A DNA stretch of 64,000 bases from Lysobacter sp. Its GTDB lineage: Bacteria > Pseudomonadota > Gammaproteobacteria > Xanthomonadales > Xanthomonadaceae. Below, piece after piece: positions 19,538 to 28,811 of this stretch; the stretch's first letter is position 1; every line of letters begins with the position of its first letter. The stretch lies in the NCBI GenBank assembly GCA_027306995.1, contig DAHUXS010000021.1, forward strand, positions 124,001-188,000, written 5' to 3'. A program made the position numbers and the translations under genes. The notes below the pieces were generated by a model. The model was not told where the DNA came from, ran no database searches, and saw only the letters and a program-made list of their open reading frames with translations.

Positions 19538-20128
19538 ATGCCCGCTACCCGCGATCCCTCCCTCGATCTCCGCCGCCGCCTGCGCGATGCCCGCCGCAGC
19601 GTGAGCGCGGGCGATCGCCTGGCCGCCGCCGACACGGTGGCGCGCGGATTGCTGGCGCTGCCGTTCGCGCCGACGCAGGGTTACGTCGCCGGTTACTGGG
19701 CGGTGGATGGCGAAGTGCCGCTGCACGCCTGGCAGTTGCGACTGCCGCTGCACTGCGTCTATTGCCTGCCGGTGCTGGATGAGGGCGACAACACCTTGCG
19801 CTTCGCGCCGTTCCGCGCCGGAGATGACACGCGCCCGAACCGTTTCGGCATCCCCGAGCCGGTGCTGGAGCCGTCGTCGCTGTTGCGGGTGACCGACATG
19901 GCGTTGATCGTGCTGCCGCTGACCGGCTTCGATGCCAATGGCCATCGCCTCGGCATGGGTGGCGGCTGGTACGACCGCACGTTGCGCGATCATCGCGCCG
20001 CGCCTCCGCATCTTGTCGGCGTCGGTTTCGATCGCCAGCGTGTCGAAGCATTGCAGCCGCGCGACTGGGACGTGCCCTGCGATGCCATCGTCACCGAATC
20101 CACCACCTACCTGCGGGAGAAGCCATGA
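19538..20128 (+). CDS. 5-formyltetrahydrofolate cyclo-ligase
   Basis: ATP-dependent enzyme returning 5-formyl-THF to the folate pool as 5,10-methenyl-THF (E. coli YgfA/Fau). The 196-residue product has the N-terminal [16 protein letters not shown] helix, [20 protein letters not shown] and the substrate/ATP loop [15 protein letters not shown] 19538 was chosen, since the longer frame runs through 6S RNA. Its stop overlaps the EVE gene start by 4 bases. Dicistronic transcription with 6S RNA is known in E. coli. Confidence 0.93.
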   Translation: MPATRDPSLDLRRRLRDARRSVSAGDRLAAADTVARGLLALPFAPTQGYVAGYWAVDGEVPLHAWQLRLPLHCVYCLPVLDEGDNTLRFAPFRAGDDTRPNRFGIPEPVLEPSSLLRVTDMALIVLPLTGFDANGHRLGMGGGWYDRTLRDHRAAPPHLVGVGFDRQRVEALQPRDWDVPCDAIVTESTTYLREKP

Positions 20129-20598
20129 GCGCGCGCGCCCACTACTGGCTGATGAAGACCGAGCCGACCGATTTCTCCATCGACACTCTGCAGAAAGTCG
20201 GGCGCGAACCCTGGACCGGCGTGCGCAATTACCAAGCGCGCAATTTCATGCGCCAGATGCAGCCGGGCGACCAGGTCTTCGTCTACCACTCGAACTGCGA
20301 AGTGCCGGGCATCTACGGCATCGGCGAAGTGATGGGCACGCCCTATCCCGATCCGACCCAGTTCAACAAGAAGTCGAAATACTTCGATCCCAAGTCGACG
20401 CAGGAACAGCCGCGCTGGGATCTGGTCGACATCGGCTACGTGCGTCATCTCAAGCGCCTGTTGTCGCTGACGGAAATCCGCGAGCATCGCGACGCGCTCG
20501 GCGAGGAATTCGCGCTGACGCGCACCGGTTCGCGACTGTCGGTGCTGCCGGTCACCGCGGCGCAGTGGAAGCTGCTGCTCGGCCTCGAAAAGAAATAA
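20125..20598 (+). CDS. EVE domain protein
   Basis: A 157-residue single-domain protein of the EVE/PUA-like fold, with the opening [30 protein letters not shown] and a conserved VFVYHSN. EVE domains are thought to bind modified bases in DNA or RNA; the physiological role of this stand-alone bacterial form is unknown. It is coupled to the 5-FCL gene through an ATGA overlap and followed 24 bases later by rpiA. Confidence 0.9.
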   Translation: MSARAHYWLMKTEPTDFSIDTLQKVGREPWTGVRNYQARNFMRQMQPGDQVFVYHSNCEVPGIYGIGEVMGTPYPDPTQFNKKSKYFDPKSTQEQPRWDLVDIGYVRHLKRLLSLTEIREHRDALGEEFALTRTGSRLSVLPVTAAQWKLLLGLEKK

Positions 20599-20621
20599 CC
20601 ACCTCTCTGGAACGCGAAACA

Positions 20622-21287
20622 ATGAGCAACGAAGGCAAGCGACTGGCCGCCGAAAAGGCCATGGACTGGGTCGAGGACGGCATGATGGTCGGCGTCGGCA
20701 CCGGCTCGACGGTGGCGTTCTTCATCGATGCGCTCGGTCGCGAGAAGCATCGCATCCGCGGCGCGGTGTCGAGTTCCGAGCAGAGCACGGAAAAGCTGCG
20801 CGCGCATGGCATCGAGGTGTTCGATCTCAACGCGGTCGGCGAACTCGAGTTGTACGTCGATGGCGCCGACGAATGCGATCCACACAAGAACCTGATCAAG
20901 GGCGGCGGCGCGGCGCTGACGCGCGAGAAGATCATCGCGCAGGCCAGCAGGAAGTTCGTCTGCATCATCGATCCCAGCAAGCAGGTCGACGTGCTCGGCA
21001 AGTTCCCGTTGCCGGTGGAAGTGGTGCCGATGGCACGCAGCATGGTCGCGCGCGAGCTGGTCGCGTTGACTGGTGGCCAGCCGGTGTTCCGCATGGACGC
21101 GATGGAGCGTCCGATCGTCACCGACAACGGCGGCCACATCCTCGACTTGCACAATCTGCGCATCACCGATCCGGTGGGCGTCGAGGAGCGCCTGAACCAG
21201 ATCCCGGGCGTGATTAGCGTCGGGCTGTTCGCGCGCCGGCCTGCCGACGTCGTGATCGTGGGTGGCGAACCTCCGCACGTGTTGTAA
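20622..21287 (+). CDS. rpiA: Ribose-5-phosphate isomerase A
   Basis: Interconverts ribose 5-phosphate and ribulose 5-phosphate in the pentose phosphate pathway. The 221-residue protein has [12 protein letters not shown], the [12 protein letters not shown] segment, the active-site region [20 protein letters not shown] with catalytic Asp and Glu/Lys residues, and a C-terminal [14 protein letters not shown]. The ATG at 20622 is preceded by TGGAACG and gives the standard family length. Confidence 0.95.
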   Translation: MSNEGKRLAAEKAMDWVEDGMMVGVGTGSTVAFFIDALGREKHRIRGAVSSSEQSTEKLRAHGIEVFDLNAVGELELYVDGADECDPHKNLIKGGGAALTREKIIAQASRKFVCIIDPSKQVDVLGKFPLPVEVVPMARSMVARELVALTGGQPVFRMDAMERPIVTDNGGHILDLHNLRITDPVGVEERLNQIPGVISVGLFARRPADVVIVGGEPPHVL

Positions 21288-21746
21288 CTTCTGCGAGAAA
21301 AGCATCGCCCGGCTGTGCGCGGGCGTTCAAGGCACGCGCTGGCTTCGCGGGAGGCCAGCTCCGGTGCGTGGGACGCCGTGAATCCGTCCATGGAGGCTCA
21401 TGCGCCGCATCCATGCGGCGCAATGCCCACGCCCCGGACTGGCACACCCGCGGCCGCGCGCGTGTTGTTGCTTTGCGGAGAGCGAAAAGCCTGCCACCGG
21501 CGGCGCCTATGCGGTTCGTCTGTAGCGCCGACCATACGAGGCATGGATGCCGAGTCGAGCCTCCATGGACGGATTCACGGCGTGTCGGCGGCTGCAGACA
21601 ACCGCGATAGGCGCACAGCCGGGCGATGCTTCGTCGCGAACCCTGCGACGCACGCAGCGCAGCCTGACCCGTTAGTAGAACCGTGAAATTCGCAACCGTC
21701 GCGGAGACGCACGGCGCGGATACTGCGGAGCCAGACGGATGCTGTC
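21288..21746. other. Gene-free 459-base intergenic region
   Basis: No convincing coding frame on either strand: the short ORFs here are arginine-rich and have no ribosome sites. The stretch holds a long inverted repeat (21373-21583), a perfect 9-bp hairpin within it, and a TTAGTAG half-site about 75 bases before the downstream polymerase gene. The remainder shows nothing I can assign. Confidence 0.7.
21373..21583. repeat. Inverted repeat, 27-bp perfect arms
   Basis: The left arm at 21373-21399 (beginning ACGCCGTGAATCCGTCC) and the right arm at 21557-21583 are perfect reverse complements, separated by 157 bases. Inside the loop a second palindrome at 21402-21421 (GCGCCGCAT, CC, ATGCGGCGC) forms a tight hairpin. 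The arms resemble dispersed intergenic repeats I associate with Xanthomonas and Lysobacter genomes, but copy number cannot be judged from one window. Confidence 0.75.
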
Positions 21747-23210
21747 ATGACGCTGCGTTGCCTCTTCGTCGATTTCAATTCCTACTTCGCCTCCGTCGAA
21801 CAGGAGGACGATGCGGAATTGCGCGGGCGACCGGTCGCGGTGGCGCCGGTGATGACCGACAGCACCTGCTGCATCGCTGCCAGCAACGAGGCCAAGCAGT
21901 TCGGCATCCGCACCGGGACACTGGTGCGCGAGGCGCGCGAGCGCTGCCCGGAATTGCTGGTGGTGCCGGCGCGGCCGGCGCGTTACCTGCAGGTGCATAC
22001 CCGGCTGATGGCCGCGATTGCCGATTGCATTCCCCACGGCACGCCGGGATCGATCGACGAGGTGCCGTGCTGGCTGATCGGGCGCGAACGCCAGCGCGAC
22101 AACGCGATCGCCATCGCGCAATCGATCAAGCGCCGCATCGCCGACGAATTCGCCGCGATCCGGTGTTCCATCGGCATCGCACCGAACCAGTTCCTGGCCA
22201 AGACCGCGTCCGACATGCAGAAGCCGGATGGCCTGATCGTGCTGGAGAAGGAGGATCTTCCCCACGCCCTGCATGGATTGGAACTGCGCGACCTGTGCGG
22301 GATCGGTGCATCGATGGAGGCGCGCCTGCTCGCGGCCGGGATCGACAGCGTGGAAGAACTGTGCGCGGCGCCGAAGGATCGCCTGCGTGCGGCCTGGGGC
22401 AGCGTCGAGGGCGAGCGCTTCTGGATGCAGTTGCGCGGCATCGAGGTCCCGGACCGCAAGACCCAGCGTGGTTCGATCGGTCATTCGCATGTGCTCGATC
22501 CGAAACTGCGCGACCTCGAAGGCATGCGCGCGGTGTTGTTCAAGTTGCTGGCGAAGGCGGCGATGCGCCTGCGCCACGAGGACGGCGGCTATCTCGCGCG
22601 CGGGCTGCAATTGCATGTCCGCTTCGTCGGCCTCGACGACCGCTTCAGTCCATCGGCTGAATTCGCGCCAATCGACGACACGCCCAGCCTGCTGCATCAG
22701 CTGGCGAAGATGCTCGCGCCGCTGGAGCGCGCCGCGGCGAGCGGACGCTGGAACGTCAAGCGCAATCCGCCGCTGTCGGTCGCGGCGACGCTGGTCGGGA
22801 TCGAGTTGCGCAGCAAGCGCAGCGGGGAGTTGATCGCGACGACGCGCAGGCGGCAGTCGGTGACGGAGGTGCTGGACAAGGTCAATCGCCACTTCGGCAA
22901 CAACGCGCTCTACGTCGCGGCGATGCAGACCGCGATCGAGCACGACGCGGCGCCGATGCGCATCCCGTTCTCGCACCTGCCCGACGCCGAGCTCGAGGAG
23001 GACGTGCGCACCCAGGCGCATGCCCACGCCGAGGAGCTGGTGCGCCTGCGCGAACGCCAGTTCAAGGTACTCGCCGAGTCCGCGCACAAACAGGCGCAGG
23101 CGAAACAACGCGCACCGGCCATGTCCAGCCCTTCCGGCGCGACGCCGCGGATCCGCGTTCCGACCCGTGCAGCAGCGCCGCCTTCTCCCCAGCTGGGGCT
23201 GGGATTCTGA
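21747..23210 (+). CDS. Y-family DNA polymerase (DinB/UmuC-like)
   Basis: A translesion-type polymerase of 487 residues. Catalytic acidic residues are intact: Asp9 in FVDFNSYFASVE and Asp103/Glu104 in GSIDEVP. A helix-hairpin-helix-like DLCGIGASMEARLLAAGI follows, then a little-finger-type region. The C terminus PSPQLGLGF resembles a beta-clamp-binding peptide. It differs from canonical Pol IV in length and in the SIDEV motif (usually SIDEA), so it belongs to a separate proteobacterial group, sometimes mislabelled as ImpB. An upstream TTAGTAG half-site hints at SOS control but is incomplete. Confidence 0.85.
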   Translation: MTLRCLFVDFNSYFASVEQEDDAELRGRPVAVAPVMTDSTCCIAASNEAKQFGIRTGTLVREARERCPELLVVPARPARYLQVHTRLMAAIADCIPHGTPGSIDEVPCWLIGRERQRDNAIAIAQSIKRRIADEFAAIRCSIGIAPNQFLAKTASDMQKPDGLIVLEKEDLPHALHGLELRDLCGIGASMEARLLAAGIDSVEELCAAPKDRLRAAWGSVEGERFWMQLRGIEVPDRKTQRGSIGHSHVLDPKLRDLEGMRAVLFKLLAKAAMRLRHEDGGYLARGLQLHVRFVGLDDRFSPSAEFAPIDDTPSLLHQLAKMLAPLERAAASGRWNVKRNPPLSVAATLVGIELRSKRSGELIATTRRRQSVTEVLDKVNRHFGNNALYVAAMQTAIEHDAAPMRIPFSHLPDAELEEDVRTQAHAHAEELVRLRERQFKVLAESAHKQAQAKQRAPAMSSPSGATPRIRVPTRAAAPPSPQLGLGF

Positions 23211-23253
23211 GCGTCTGCGGTATCCTTGCGCCTTTCCAACGGCGCCTCCCCAC

Positions 23254-24777
23254 GTGAGCGTTTCCACGTCTTCGCCATTCGAGCAGGAAGAGGCGCGCAT
23301 TGCGCCGTGGCTGATCCTGCTGGTGATCGGCACCCTGCTGTACCGCATCGGTTTCGTCTGGGCCCACGACTACAGCCTGTTCGTCGACGAGGCGCAGTAT
23401 TGGCTGTGGTCGCGCGACCTCGCCTTCGGCTACTACTCCAAGCCGCCGCTGGTGGCGTGGCTGGTGCGCGCCAGCACGATGTTGCTCGGCGATGGCGAGC
23501 TCGGCGTCAAATTGCCGGCATTGCTCGCTTACCCGATGGCTGCGCTCGGCCTGTATCGACTCGGCACGGCCATGAAGAACGCACGCACCGGCCTGATCGC
23601 CGCGGCGCTGTTCCTCGGCATGCCGGGACAGGCGCTGGGCGGCTGGGTGTTGTCGCCGGATGCGTTGCTGCTGGTCGCATGGTCGTGGGCGTTGTGGCTG
23701 TTGTGGATGGCGCGCACGCAAGGGCAGCTGAAGTGGTGGATCGGGCTGGGCGTGGCGATCGGCCTCGGCGCGCTGGCGAAATACACCATGCTCGTCTTCG
23801 TGCCGATGGCGGCGTGGGTGCTGTGGCGCGGTCGCGATGCCGTCCCGGTACGCGGCAAGGGGCCATGGATCGCGCTGGCGATCGTGCTGGTATTGATCGC
23901 ACCGAACATCGCCTGGAACATCCAGCATCATTTCGAGACGGTGCGCCACACTGCCGATCTCACCAATGCCAGCAAGGCGGGCCTGCATTTCGGCCACTTC
24001 GGCCAATTCCTCGGCGCGCAATGGGGCATCTTCGGCCTGCTGTCGTTTCCGCTGCTGGTGATGTTGATGTTCCGCGGTCGTGGCGACAACGCGCGCTTCC
24101 TCGCGCCGTTCACCATCCCGTATCTGCTGGTGATGCTCGCGCTGTCGCTGGTGACGGCGGCCAATGCCAACTGGGCAGTCACTGCCTATGCCGCCGGCAG
24201 CGTGTGGCTGGCGTTGTGGGTGGACGGGCGCAAGCCGGCATGGGCATGGAGCGTGATCCTGCTCAACTTCGTGCTGCAGCTCGGCATCCTCCATTACCGC
24301 GACATCGGCGCCAAGCTCGGTCACCCGCCATCGCGCAGCGGCAACGACCTCTACGCGCGCGTGCTCGGCTGGCGCGAACTCGGTCGTGCGCTGCAACCGG
24401 TGACGCAGGAGCAGGGCGGCTTGCCGATCCTGTCGTCGGACCGCATGTTGCTGGCGGAATTGGCCTATTACGTGCAGCCGCATCCGTATCCGGTGGCGGC
24501 GCTCGATGTCGATGGCCGCATCACCAACCAGTTCGAGATGGATACCGCGCGCCGCGGCCTGCCGCAGGAAGCGTTGTGGGTGGAATTCGTCGGCGGCCAG
24601 GATGGATCGCATGCTTCGGCGAACGACAGCGTTGTCGTTGAACCCGCCGCATTGACGAAAAACTATGAGCGTGTCGCCGAACTCGGCGTGATCCGCGTGC
24701 AGCGCATGGATGCACCACCGCGCATGGTGCAAGTCGTTCGCGTGCGCCGCCACGTCACCACGGAGCCGCTGCCATGA
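23254..24777 (+). CDS. Glycosyltransferase family 39-type membrane protein
   Basis: A 507-residue polytopic enzyme of the ArnT/PMT superfamily, which transfers sugars from polyprenyl-phosphate carriers on the periplasmic side. The first periplasmic loop holds the conserved acidic motif FVDEAQYWLWSRDLAFGYYSKPPLVAWL, followed by about ten membrane helices and a soluble C-terminal part. Acceptor and sugar are unknown. GTG at 23254 is the chosen start because longer versions run into the polymerase gene. The 4-bp overlap with the PAP2 gene suggests a joint role in lipid-linked sugar or lipid A metabolism. Confidence 0.85.
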   Translation: MSVSTSSPFEQEEARIAPWLILLVIGTLLYRIGFVWAHDYSLFVDEAQYWLWSRDLAFGYYSKPPLVAWLVRASTMLLGDGELGVKLPALLAYPMAALGLYRLGTAMKNARTGLIAAALFLGMPGQALGGWVLSPDALLLVAWSWALWLLWMARTQGQLKWWIGLGVAIGLGALAKYTMLVFVPMAAWVLWRGRDAVPVRGKGPWIALAIVLVLIAPNIAWNIQHHFETVRHTADLTNASKAGLHFGHFGQFLGAQWGIFGLLSFPLLVMLMFRGRGDNARFLAPFTIPYLLVMLALSLVTAANANWAVTAYAAGSVWLALWVDGRKPAWAWSVILLNFVLQLGILHYRDIGAKLGHPPSRSGNDLYARVLGWRELGRALQPVTQEQGGLPILSSDRMLLAELAYYVQPHPYPVAALDVDGRITNQFEMDTARRGLPQEALWVEFVGGQDGSHASANDSVVVEPAALTKNYERVAELGVIRVQRMDAPPRMVQVVRVRRHVTTEPLP

Positions 24778-25940
24778 CGAGTCCACGGCTGCGCGCATGG
24801 TTGCCGTGGGTCCTCCTGGCGATTGCGGCGGTGGCATGCACCGTGCCGTTCTGGATGAGCGATCTCGACATCCGCGCCGCCGCGCACTTCCATCATCAAG
24901 CGCCCTTCGAGCTCGGTTACGACGCTTCGTGGCCGATGGGCAACAAACAACCGTACAAGGCGCTGTATGCCTTCGGTTCGGCGCTGTCGTGGCTGATCGT
25001 GCTGGCGTCGATCCTCGCGTTCGCGGTGCCGCGCTGGCGCAAGCACCCGCTGGTGCGCAAGATGGCGCTGACCTCGCTGGCGACGGTCGCACTCGGCACC
25101 GGCCTGCTGGTGAACGGCATCGGCAAGGACTACACCGGACGCCCGCGCCCGCGCACGCTGCAGGAATTCGGCGGCCAGGCGCAATATCGTCCGCCGCTCG
25201 ACCTCGGCACGCCCGGCGTCGGCAAGTCGTTCCCGTGCGGACATTGTTCGGTCGGCTTCGCGGTCGGCGCGATCGGTCTGACGGTGATGGCTGCGCGGCC
25301 GACGCTCGGCGTCGCGATCATCGTCGGTTCGTTCCTGCTTGGTGGCGCCATCGGCAGTGCGCGCATGGCCGCCGGCGCGCATTTCCTTTCCGATGTGCTG
25401 TGGTCGGGCATCCTCACCTGGGCCGCGGCGCTGACATCGCATGCATTGATCTCGGGGCAACGCGTGCGTGCCTGGGTGTCGCGATGGCCGCCGTGGCTGG
25501 GCTATGCCTTGCTCGGTGTGTTGATCGTCGTGGTCATGGCCGGATTGCTGTTCGTGCGGCCGTTTCACAAGCGCATCGACGTGCGCATGCCGATGACGGC
25601 GGATTCCAGCTATGTGCTCAAGCTGGAAAGCGCCGCGCTCGACGTGCGCGTCGATCCCGCGCAGGCCGATGCCGTGCACCTCCAGGGCGAGGTCAAGGGC
25701 GTCGGGTTCCCCAACGTGCGCGTGCGCGAAGATGACAGCAGCGATGCGGCGTCGCGCGTGCATGCGATCCGTCATACGGGCCAAGCGCGCGAAATCTTCG
25801 CGCCGATGGTGCTGAGCGTGCGTCCGGAAGCGGTCCCGCATCTGCGGGTGGAGATCGATCGCGGCTCGGTGCGATTGATCGATCCCGCGGCCTTGCGCGC
25901 GGCGCAGATCCACGTTCAGGTCGAAGACGCGGCGGAATAA
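24774..25940 (+). CDS. PAP2-type phosphatase with extra C-terminal beta domain
   Basis: A membrane-embedded acid phosphatase of the PAP2 superfamily. All three catalytic motifs are visible: KDYTGRPRP (Lys118 to Arg-Pro), PCGH at 154-157 (in place of PSGH), and SARMAAGAHFLSD with Arg197, His203 and Asp207. Such enzymes dephosphorylate undecaprenyl or other lipid phosphates, or lipid A. After the last membrane helix a soluble region of about 140 residues (from about residue 250) is predicted beta-rich and has no PAP2 counterpart. It overlaps the GT39 gene by 4 bases. Confidence 0.87.
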   Translation: MTSPRLRAWLPWVLLAIAAVACTVPFWMSDLDIRAAAHFHHQAPFELGYDASWPMGNKQPYKALYAFGSALSWLIVLASILAFAVPRWRKHPLVRKMALTSLATVALGTGLLVNGIGKDYTGRPRPRTLQEFGGQAQYRPPLDLGTPGVGKSFPCGHCSVGFAVGAIGLTVMAARPTLGVAIIVGSFLLGGAIGSARMAAGAHFLSDVLWSGILTWAAALTSHALISGQRVRAWVSRWPPWLGYALLGVLIVVVMAGLLFVRPFHKRIDVRMPMTADSSYVLKLESAALDVRVDPAQADAVHLQGEVKGVGFPNVRVREDDSSDAASRVHAIRHTGQAREIFAPMVLSVRPEAVPHLRVEIDRGSVRLIDPAALRAAQIHVQVEDAAE

Positions 25941-25955
25941 CGGCAGAATATCGGC

Positions 25956-26876
25956 ATGCCCTGGCTCGAACTCACATTGCCCTGCACGCTGGCCGAACAG
26001 CCGCGCTGCGAACGCGCGCTGGAAGATCTCGGCGCACTCTCGGTGACGATGCAGGACGCCGATGCCGAAACCGCCGACGAACAGGCGATTTTCGAGCCCG
26101 GCGTCGGCGAGACGCCGTTGTGGAAGCAGATGACGCTGACCGCGTTGTTCGATGCCGACACCGACGCGCTGGCGCTGCTCGCCGCGCTCGAGAGTTTCGA
26201 TCCCGGCCTGCATTGGGACCAAGCCGCATTCCGCAAGGTCGAGGACCAGGATTGGGAACGCGCCTGGCTCGACCAGTTCAAGCCGATGCGTTTCGGGGGG
26301 CGCACCTGGGTGGTGCCGTGGAATCACGACGTTCCCGCCGAAGCCGGCGCGAACGCCGCGATCATCCGCCTCGATCCCGGCCTCGCCTTCGGTTCCGGTA
26401 CCCATCCGACTACCGCGCTGTGCCTGGAATGGCTGGACACGCTTGCCGTGCAAGGCCTGTTGCAGGGTCGCGACGTCCTCGATTTCGGCTGCGGCAGCGG
26501 CATCCTCGCATTGGCGGCGATCAAGCTCGGGGCCACGCACGCCGACGGCATCGACAACGATCCCCAGGCGATCATCGCCAGCCACGACAACGCCGAACGC
26601 AATGGCGTCGCCGCGCAGTTGCAGGCGGTATTGCCGGATCAGGCGTCGGCACGCCGCTATCCGGTGGTGGTCGCGAACATCCTGGCTTCGGCGCTCGATG
26701 CATTGGCGGAAACGCTGGTCGGCCATTGCGAGCCCGGGACGCGCATCGCGTTGTCCGGCATTCTCGCTGGACAGGAAGATGAATTGCTGCAGCGCTATGC
26801 CGCATGGTTCGATGAACTGAAGGTGGCACGCCAGGACGACTGGATCCGCATCGACGGCGTGCGTCGCGCACAATGA
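25956..26876 (+). CDS. prmA: Ribosomal protein L11 methyltransferase
   Basis: SAM-dependent enzyme trimethylating ribosomal protein L11. The 306-residue protein has the N-terminal L11-recognition domain ([18 protein letters not shown]) and a C-terminal Rossmann methyltransferase with [16 protein letters not shown], the SAM motif [15 protein letters not shown], and VVANILA. It overlaps the DUF3426 gene by 4 bases, and fis follows, a common xanthomonad arrangement. Confidence 0.95.
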   Translation: MPWLELTLPCTLAEQPRCERALEDLGALSVTMQDADAETADEQAIFEPGVGETPLWKQMTLTALFDADTDALALLAALESFDPGLHWDQAAFRKVEDQDWERAWLDQFKPMRFGGRTWVVPWNHDVPAEAGANAAIIRLDPGLAFGSGTHPTTALCLEWLDTLAVQGLLQGRDVLDFGCGSGILALAAIKLGATHADGIDNDPQAIIASHDNAERNGVAAQLQAVLPDQASARRYPVVVANILASALDALAETLVGHCEPGTRIALSGILAGQEDELLQRYAAWFDELKVARQDDWIRIDGVRRAQ

Positions 26877-27436
26877 CGGACATGTCCGATTCCGCAACCC
26901 CGCGTTTCGCCCGCGACATCGCCGCTGAAGCAGCGCCGCAGTCCCTGCCGACGCCACGCTGGGCATGGCCGGTGGTGTTCGTGTTGTTCGTCCTGCTGCT
27001 GGTGCAGATTCTGGTGGGGGGACGCGCCGCGTTGGCGAACGATGCCTCGACGCGGCCATTGGCCGTCACCGCATGCCGGGTGCTCGCCTGCACCGTGCCG
27101 GCATGGAGCGACACATCAAACCTGAAGATCGTCGACCATCGCATCCATGCGGCGCCAGACCGTCCCGGCGTGCTGGTGGTGGAGGCGAGTTTCCGCAACG
27201 ATGCGAACTGGCCGCAGGCGTGGCCGTTGCTGCAGCTCACGCTGTCCGACATCAACGGCGTGCCGGTGGCGCAAGGACGTTATGCCGCGACGCAATACCT
27301 GGCCGGTGCGCACGGTGCGACGATCGGCAGCGGCCAGACCGCCACCGTCCAGCTGAATGTGACGGATCCGCCGCAAAAAGCAGTGTCATTCGATTTTGCC
27401 CTGTTGCCCCCGGCAGACGGCACAAACACGCGCTAG
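26873..27436 (+). CDS. DUF3426 membrane protein lacking the zinc-ribbon head
   Basis: A 187-residue protein with one membrane helix (about residues 30-52) and a C-terminal periplasmic DUF3426 domain ([37 protein letters not shown]). Many relatives begin with an MJ0042-type zinc ribbon containing two CxxC pairs; here the N-terminal 28 residues have none, so the cytoplasmic sensing part is missing or has been lost. Function unknown. It starts within the prmA stop and precedes fis by 47 bases. Confidence 0.8.
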   Translation: MTDMSDSATPRFARDIAAEAAPQSLPTPRWAWPVVFVLFVLLLVQILVGGRAALANDASTRPLAVTACRVLACTVPAWSDTSNLKIVDHRIHAAPDRPGVLVVEASFRNDANWPQAWPLLQLTLSDINGVPVAQGRYAATQYLAGAHGATIGSGQTATVQLNVTDPPQKAVSFDFALLPPADGTNTR

Positions 27437-27483
27437 ACTCATCAGCCGCTGGTGCAGCGTGCGCGCCTGATTCGACAACCCCC

Positions 27484-27750
27484 GTGTCCGACCGCCAAGA
27501 CCAACTCCGTCATCCGCGTACGCCGCTGCGCGATCATGTCGCCTCCTCCATCAGTCGCTACCTGCGCGACCTGGACGGGTCCGGCGTGAGCGACCTGCAC
27601 GCGGTCGTGATGCGTGAGGTCGAAGTGCCGTTGTTCGTGGAAGTGTTGAGTCATTGCGACGGCAACCAGAGTCGCGCCGCCGAGATGCTCGGCATCCATC
27701 GCGCGACCTTGCGCAAGAAGCTGCGCGAATACGGCATCGACAACGGCTGA
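27484..27750 (+). CDS. fis: DNA-binding protein Fis
   Basis: Nucleoid-associated DNA-bending regulator. The 88-residue product has an N-terminal region, [20 protein letters not shown], and the C-terminal helix-turn-helix [20 protein letters not shown], near-diagnostic for Fis. The GTG at 27484 is selected because the longer frame overlaps the DUF3426 gene out of phase. E. coli Fis is 98 residues, so this is slightly short at the N terminus. Confidence 0.93.
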   Translation: MSDRQDQLRHPRTPLRDHVASSISRYLRDLDGSGVSDLHAVVMREVEVPLFVEVLSHCDGNQSRAAEMLGIHRATLRKKLREYGIDNG

Positions 27751-27761
27751 GGAGATTCCGC

Positions 27762-28811
27762 ATGACCACCCGAGCCTACGGCGTCCACGCCGCGGACAAG
27801 TCTTTCGAAGCGATGGACATCGCGCGCCGCGAACCCGGTTCGCACGACGTGCAGATCGAGATCGCGTATTGCGGCATCTGCCATTCCGACCTGCACACCG
27901 CGCGTTCGGAATGGGGGGGCACCCGTTACCCCTGCGTGCCCGGCCACGAGATCGTCGGCACGGTCAGCGCGGTCGGTGGCGATGTCACCAAATTCAAGGT
28001 CGGCGATACCGTCGGCGTCGGCTGCCTGGTCGGCAGCTGCCAGCATTGCGCGGCCTGCGACGAGGGCCTCGAACAATATTGCGAGAACGGTTTCGTCGGC
28101 ACCTACAACGGGCCGACCCGCGATGCGCCCGGCCACACGCTGGGCGGCTATTCGCAGCGGATCGTGGTCGACGAGAAGTTCGTGCTGCAGATCCGCCATC
28201 CGCAGGAACAGCTCGCCGCGGTCGCGCCGCTGCTGTGCGCCGGCATCACCACGTATTCGCCGCTGCGCCACTGGAAGGTCGGGCCGGGCAGCAAGGTCGG
28301 GATCGTCGGCATCGGCGGACTCGGCCACATGGGCGTGAAGCTGGCGCATGCGATGGGCACGCACGTTGTGGCGTTCACCACCTCGGAAAGCAAGCGCGCG
28401 GACGCCAAGGCGCTGGGCGCCGACGAAGTGGTGGTGTCGCGCAATGCCGACGAGATGAAGGCGCATGCCAATAGCTTCGATTTCATCCTCAATACCGTCG
28501 CCGCCAGCCACGATCTCGACGCGTTCACCGCGTTGCTCAAGCGCGATGGCACGATGGTGCTGGTCGGCGTGCCCGAACATCCGCATCCGTCGCCGAACAT
28601 CGGCAACCTGATCTTCAAGCGCCGCGCGATCGCGGGTTCGCTGATCGGCGGCATCGCCGAGACGCAGGAGATGCTGGATTTCTGCGCCAAGCACGGGGTG
28701 GTCTCGGATATCGAGATGGTCAGCGCCCAGGACATCGACAAGGCCTACGAGCGCATGTTGAAGAGCGACGTGAAGTATCGCTTCGTGATCGACAACGCGA
28801 CTATGGGTTGA
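27762..28811 (+). CDS. Zinc-dependent alcohol/aldehyde dehydrogenase, YahK/CAD-like
   Basis: A medium-chain dehydrogenase of 349 residues, probably an NADPH-dependent aldehyde reductase. Catalytic zinc ligands are Cys40 (GICHSD) and His62 (GHE); structural zinc cysteines are at about 93, 96, 99 and 107. The Rossmann motif GIGGLGHMG follows, and the residues after the second beta strand (TTSESKR) favour NADP. GGAG lies 7-8 bases before the ATG, 11 bases after the fis stop. Its 3' end overlaps the convergent DUF3142 gene by 11 bases. Confidence 0.9.
   Translation: MTTRAYGVHAADKSFEAMDIARREPGSHDVQIEIAYCGICHSDLHTARSEWGGTRYPCVPGHEIVGTVSAVGGDVTKFKVGDTVGVGCLVGSCQHCAACDEGLEQYCENGFVGTYNGPTRDAPGHTLGGYSQRIVVDEKFVLQIRHPQEQLAAVAPLLCAGITTYSPLRHWKVGPGSKVGIVGIGGLGHMGVKLAHAMGTHVVAFTTSESKRADAKALGADEVVVSRNADEMKAHANSFDFILNTVAASHDLDAFTALLKRDGTMVLVGVPEHPHPSPNIGNLIFKRRAIAGSLIGGIAETQEMLDFCAKHGVVSDIEMVSAQDIDKAYERMLKSDVKYRFVIDNATMG

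Noticed and set aside
21747..23210. Type VI secretion protein ImpB
   Set aside because: That label arises from the ImpB/MucB/SamB polymerase family name; the catalytic residues are those of a Y-family polymerase.
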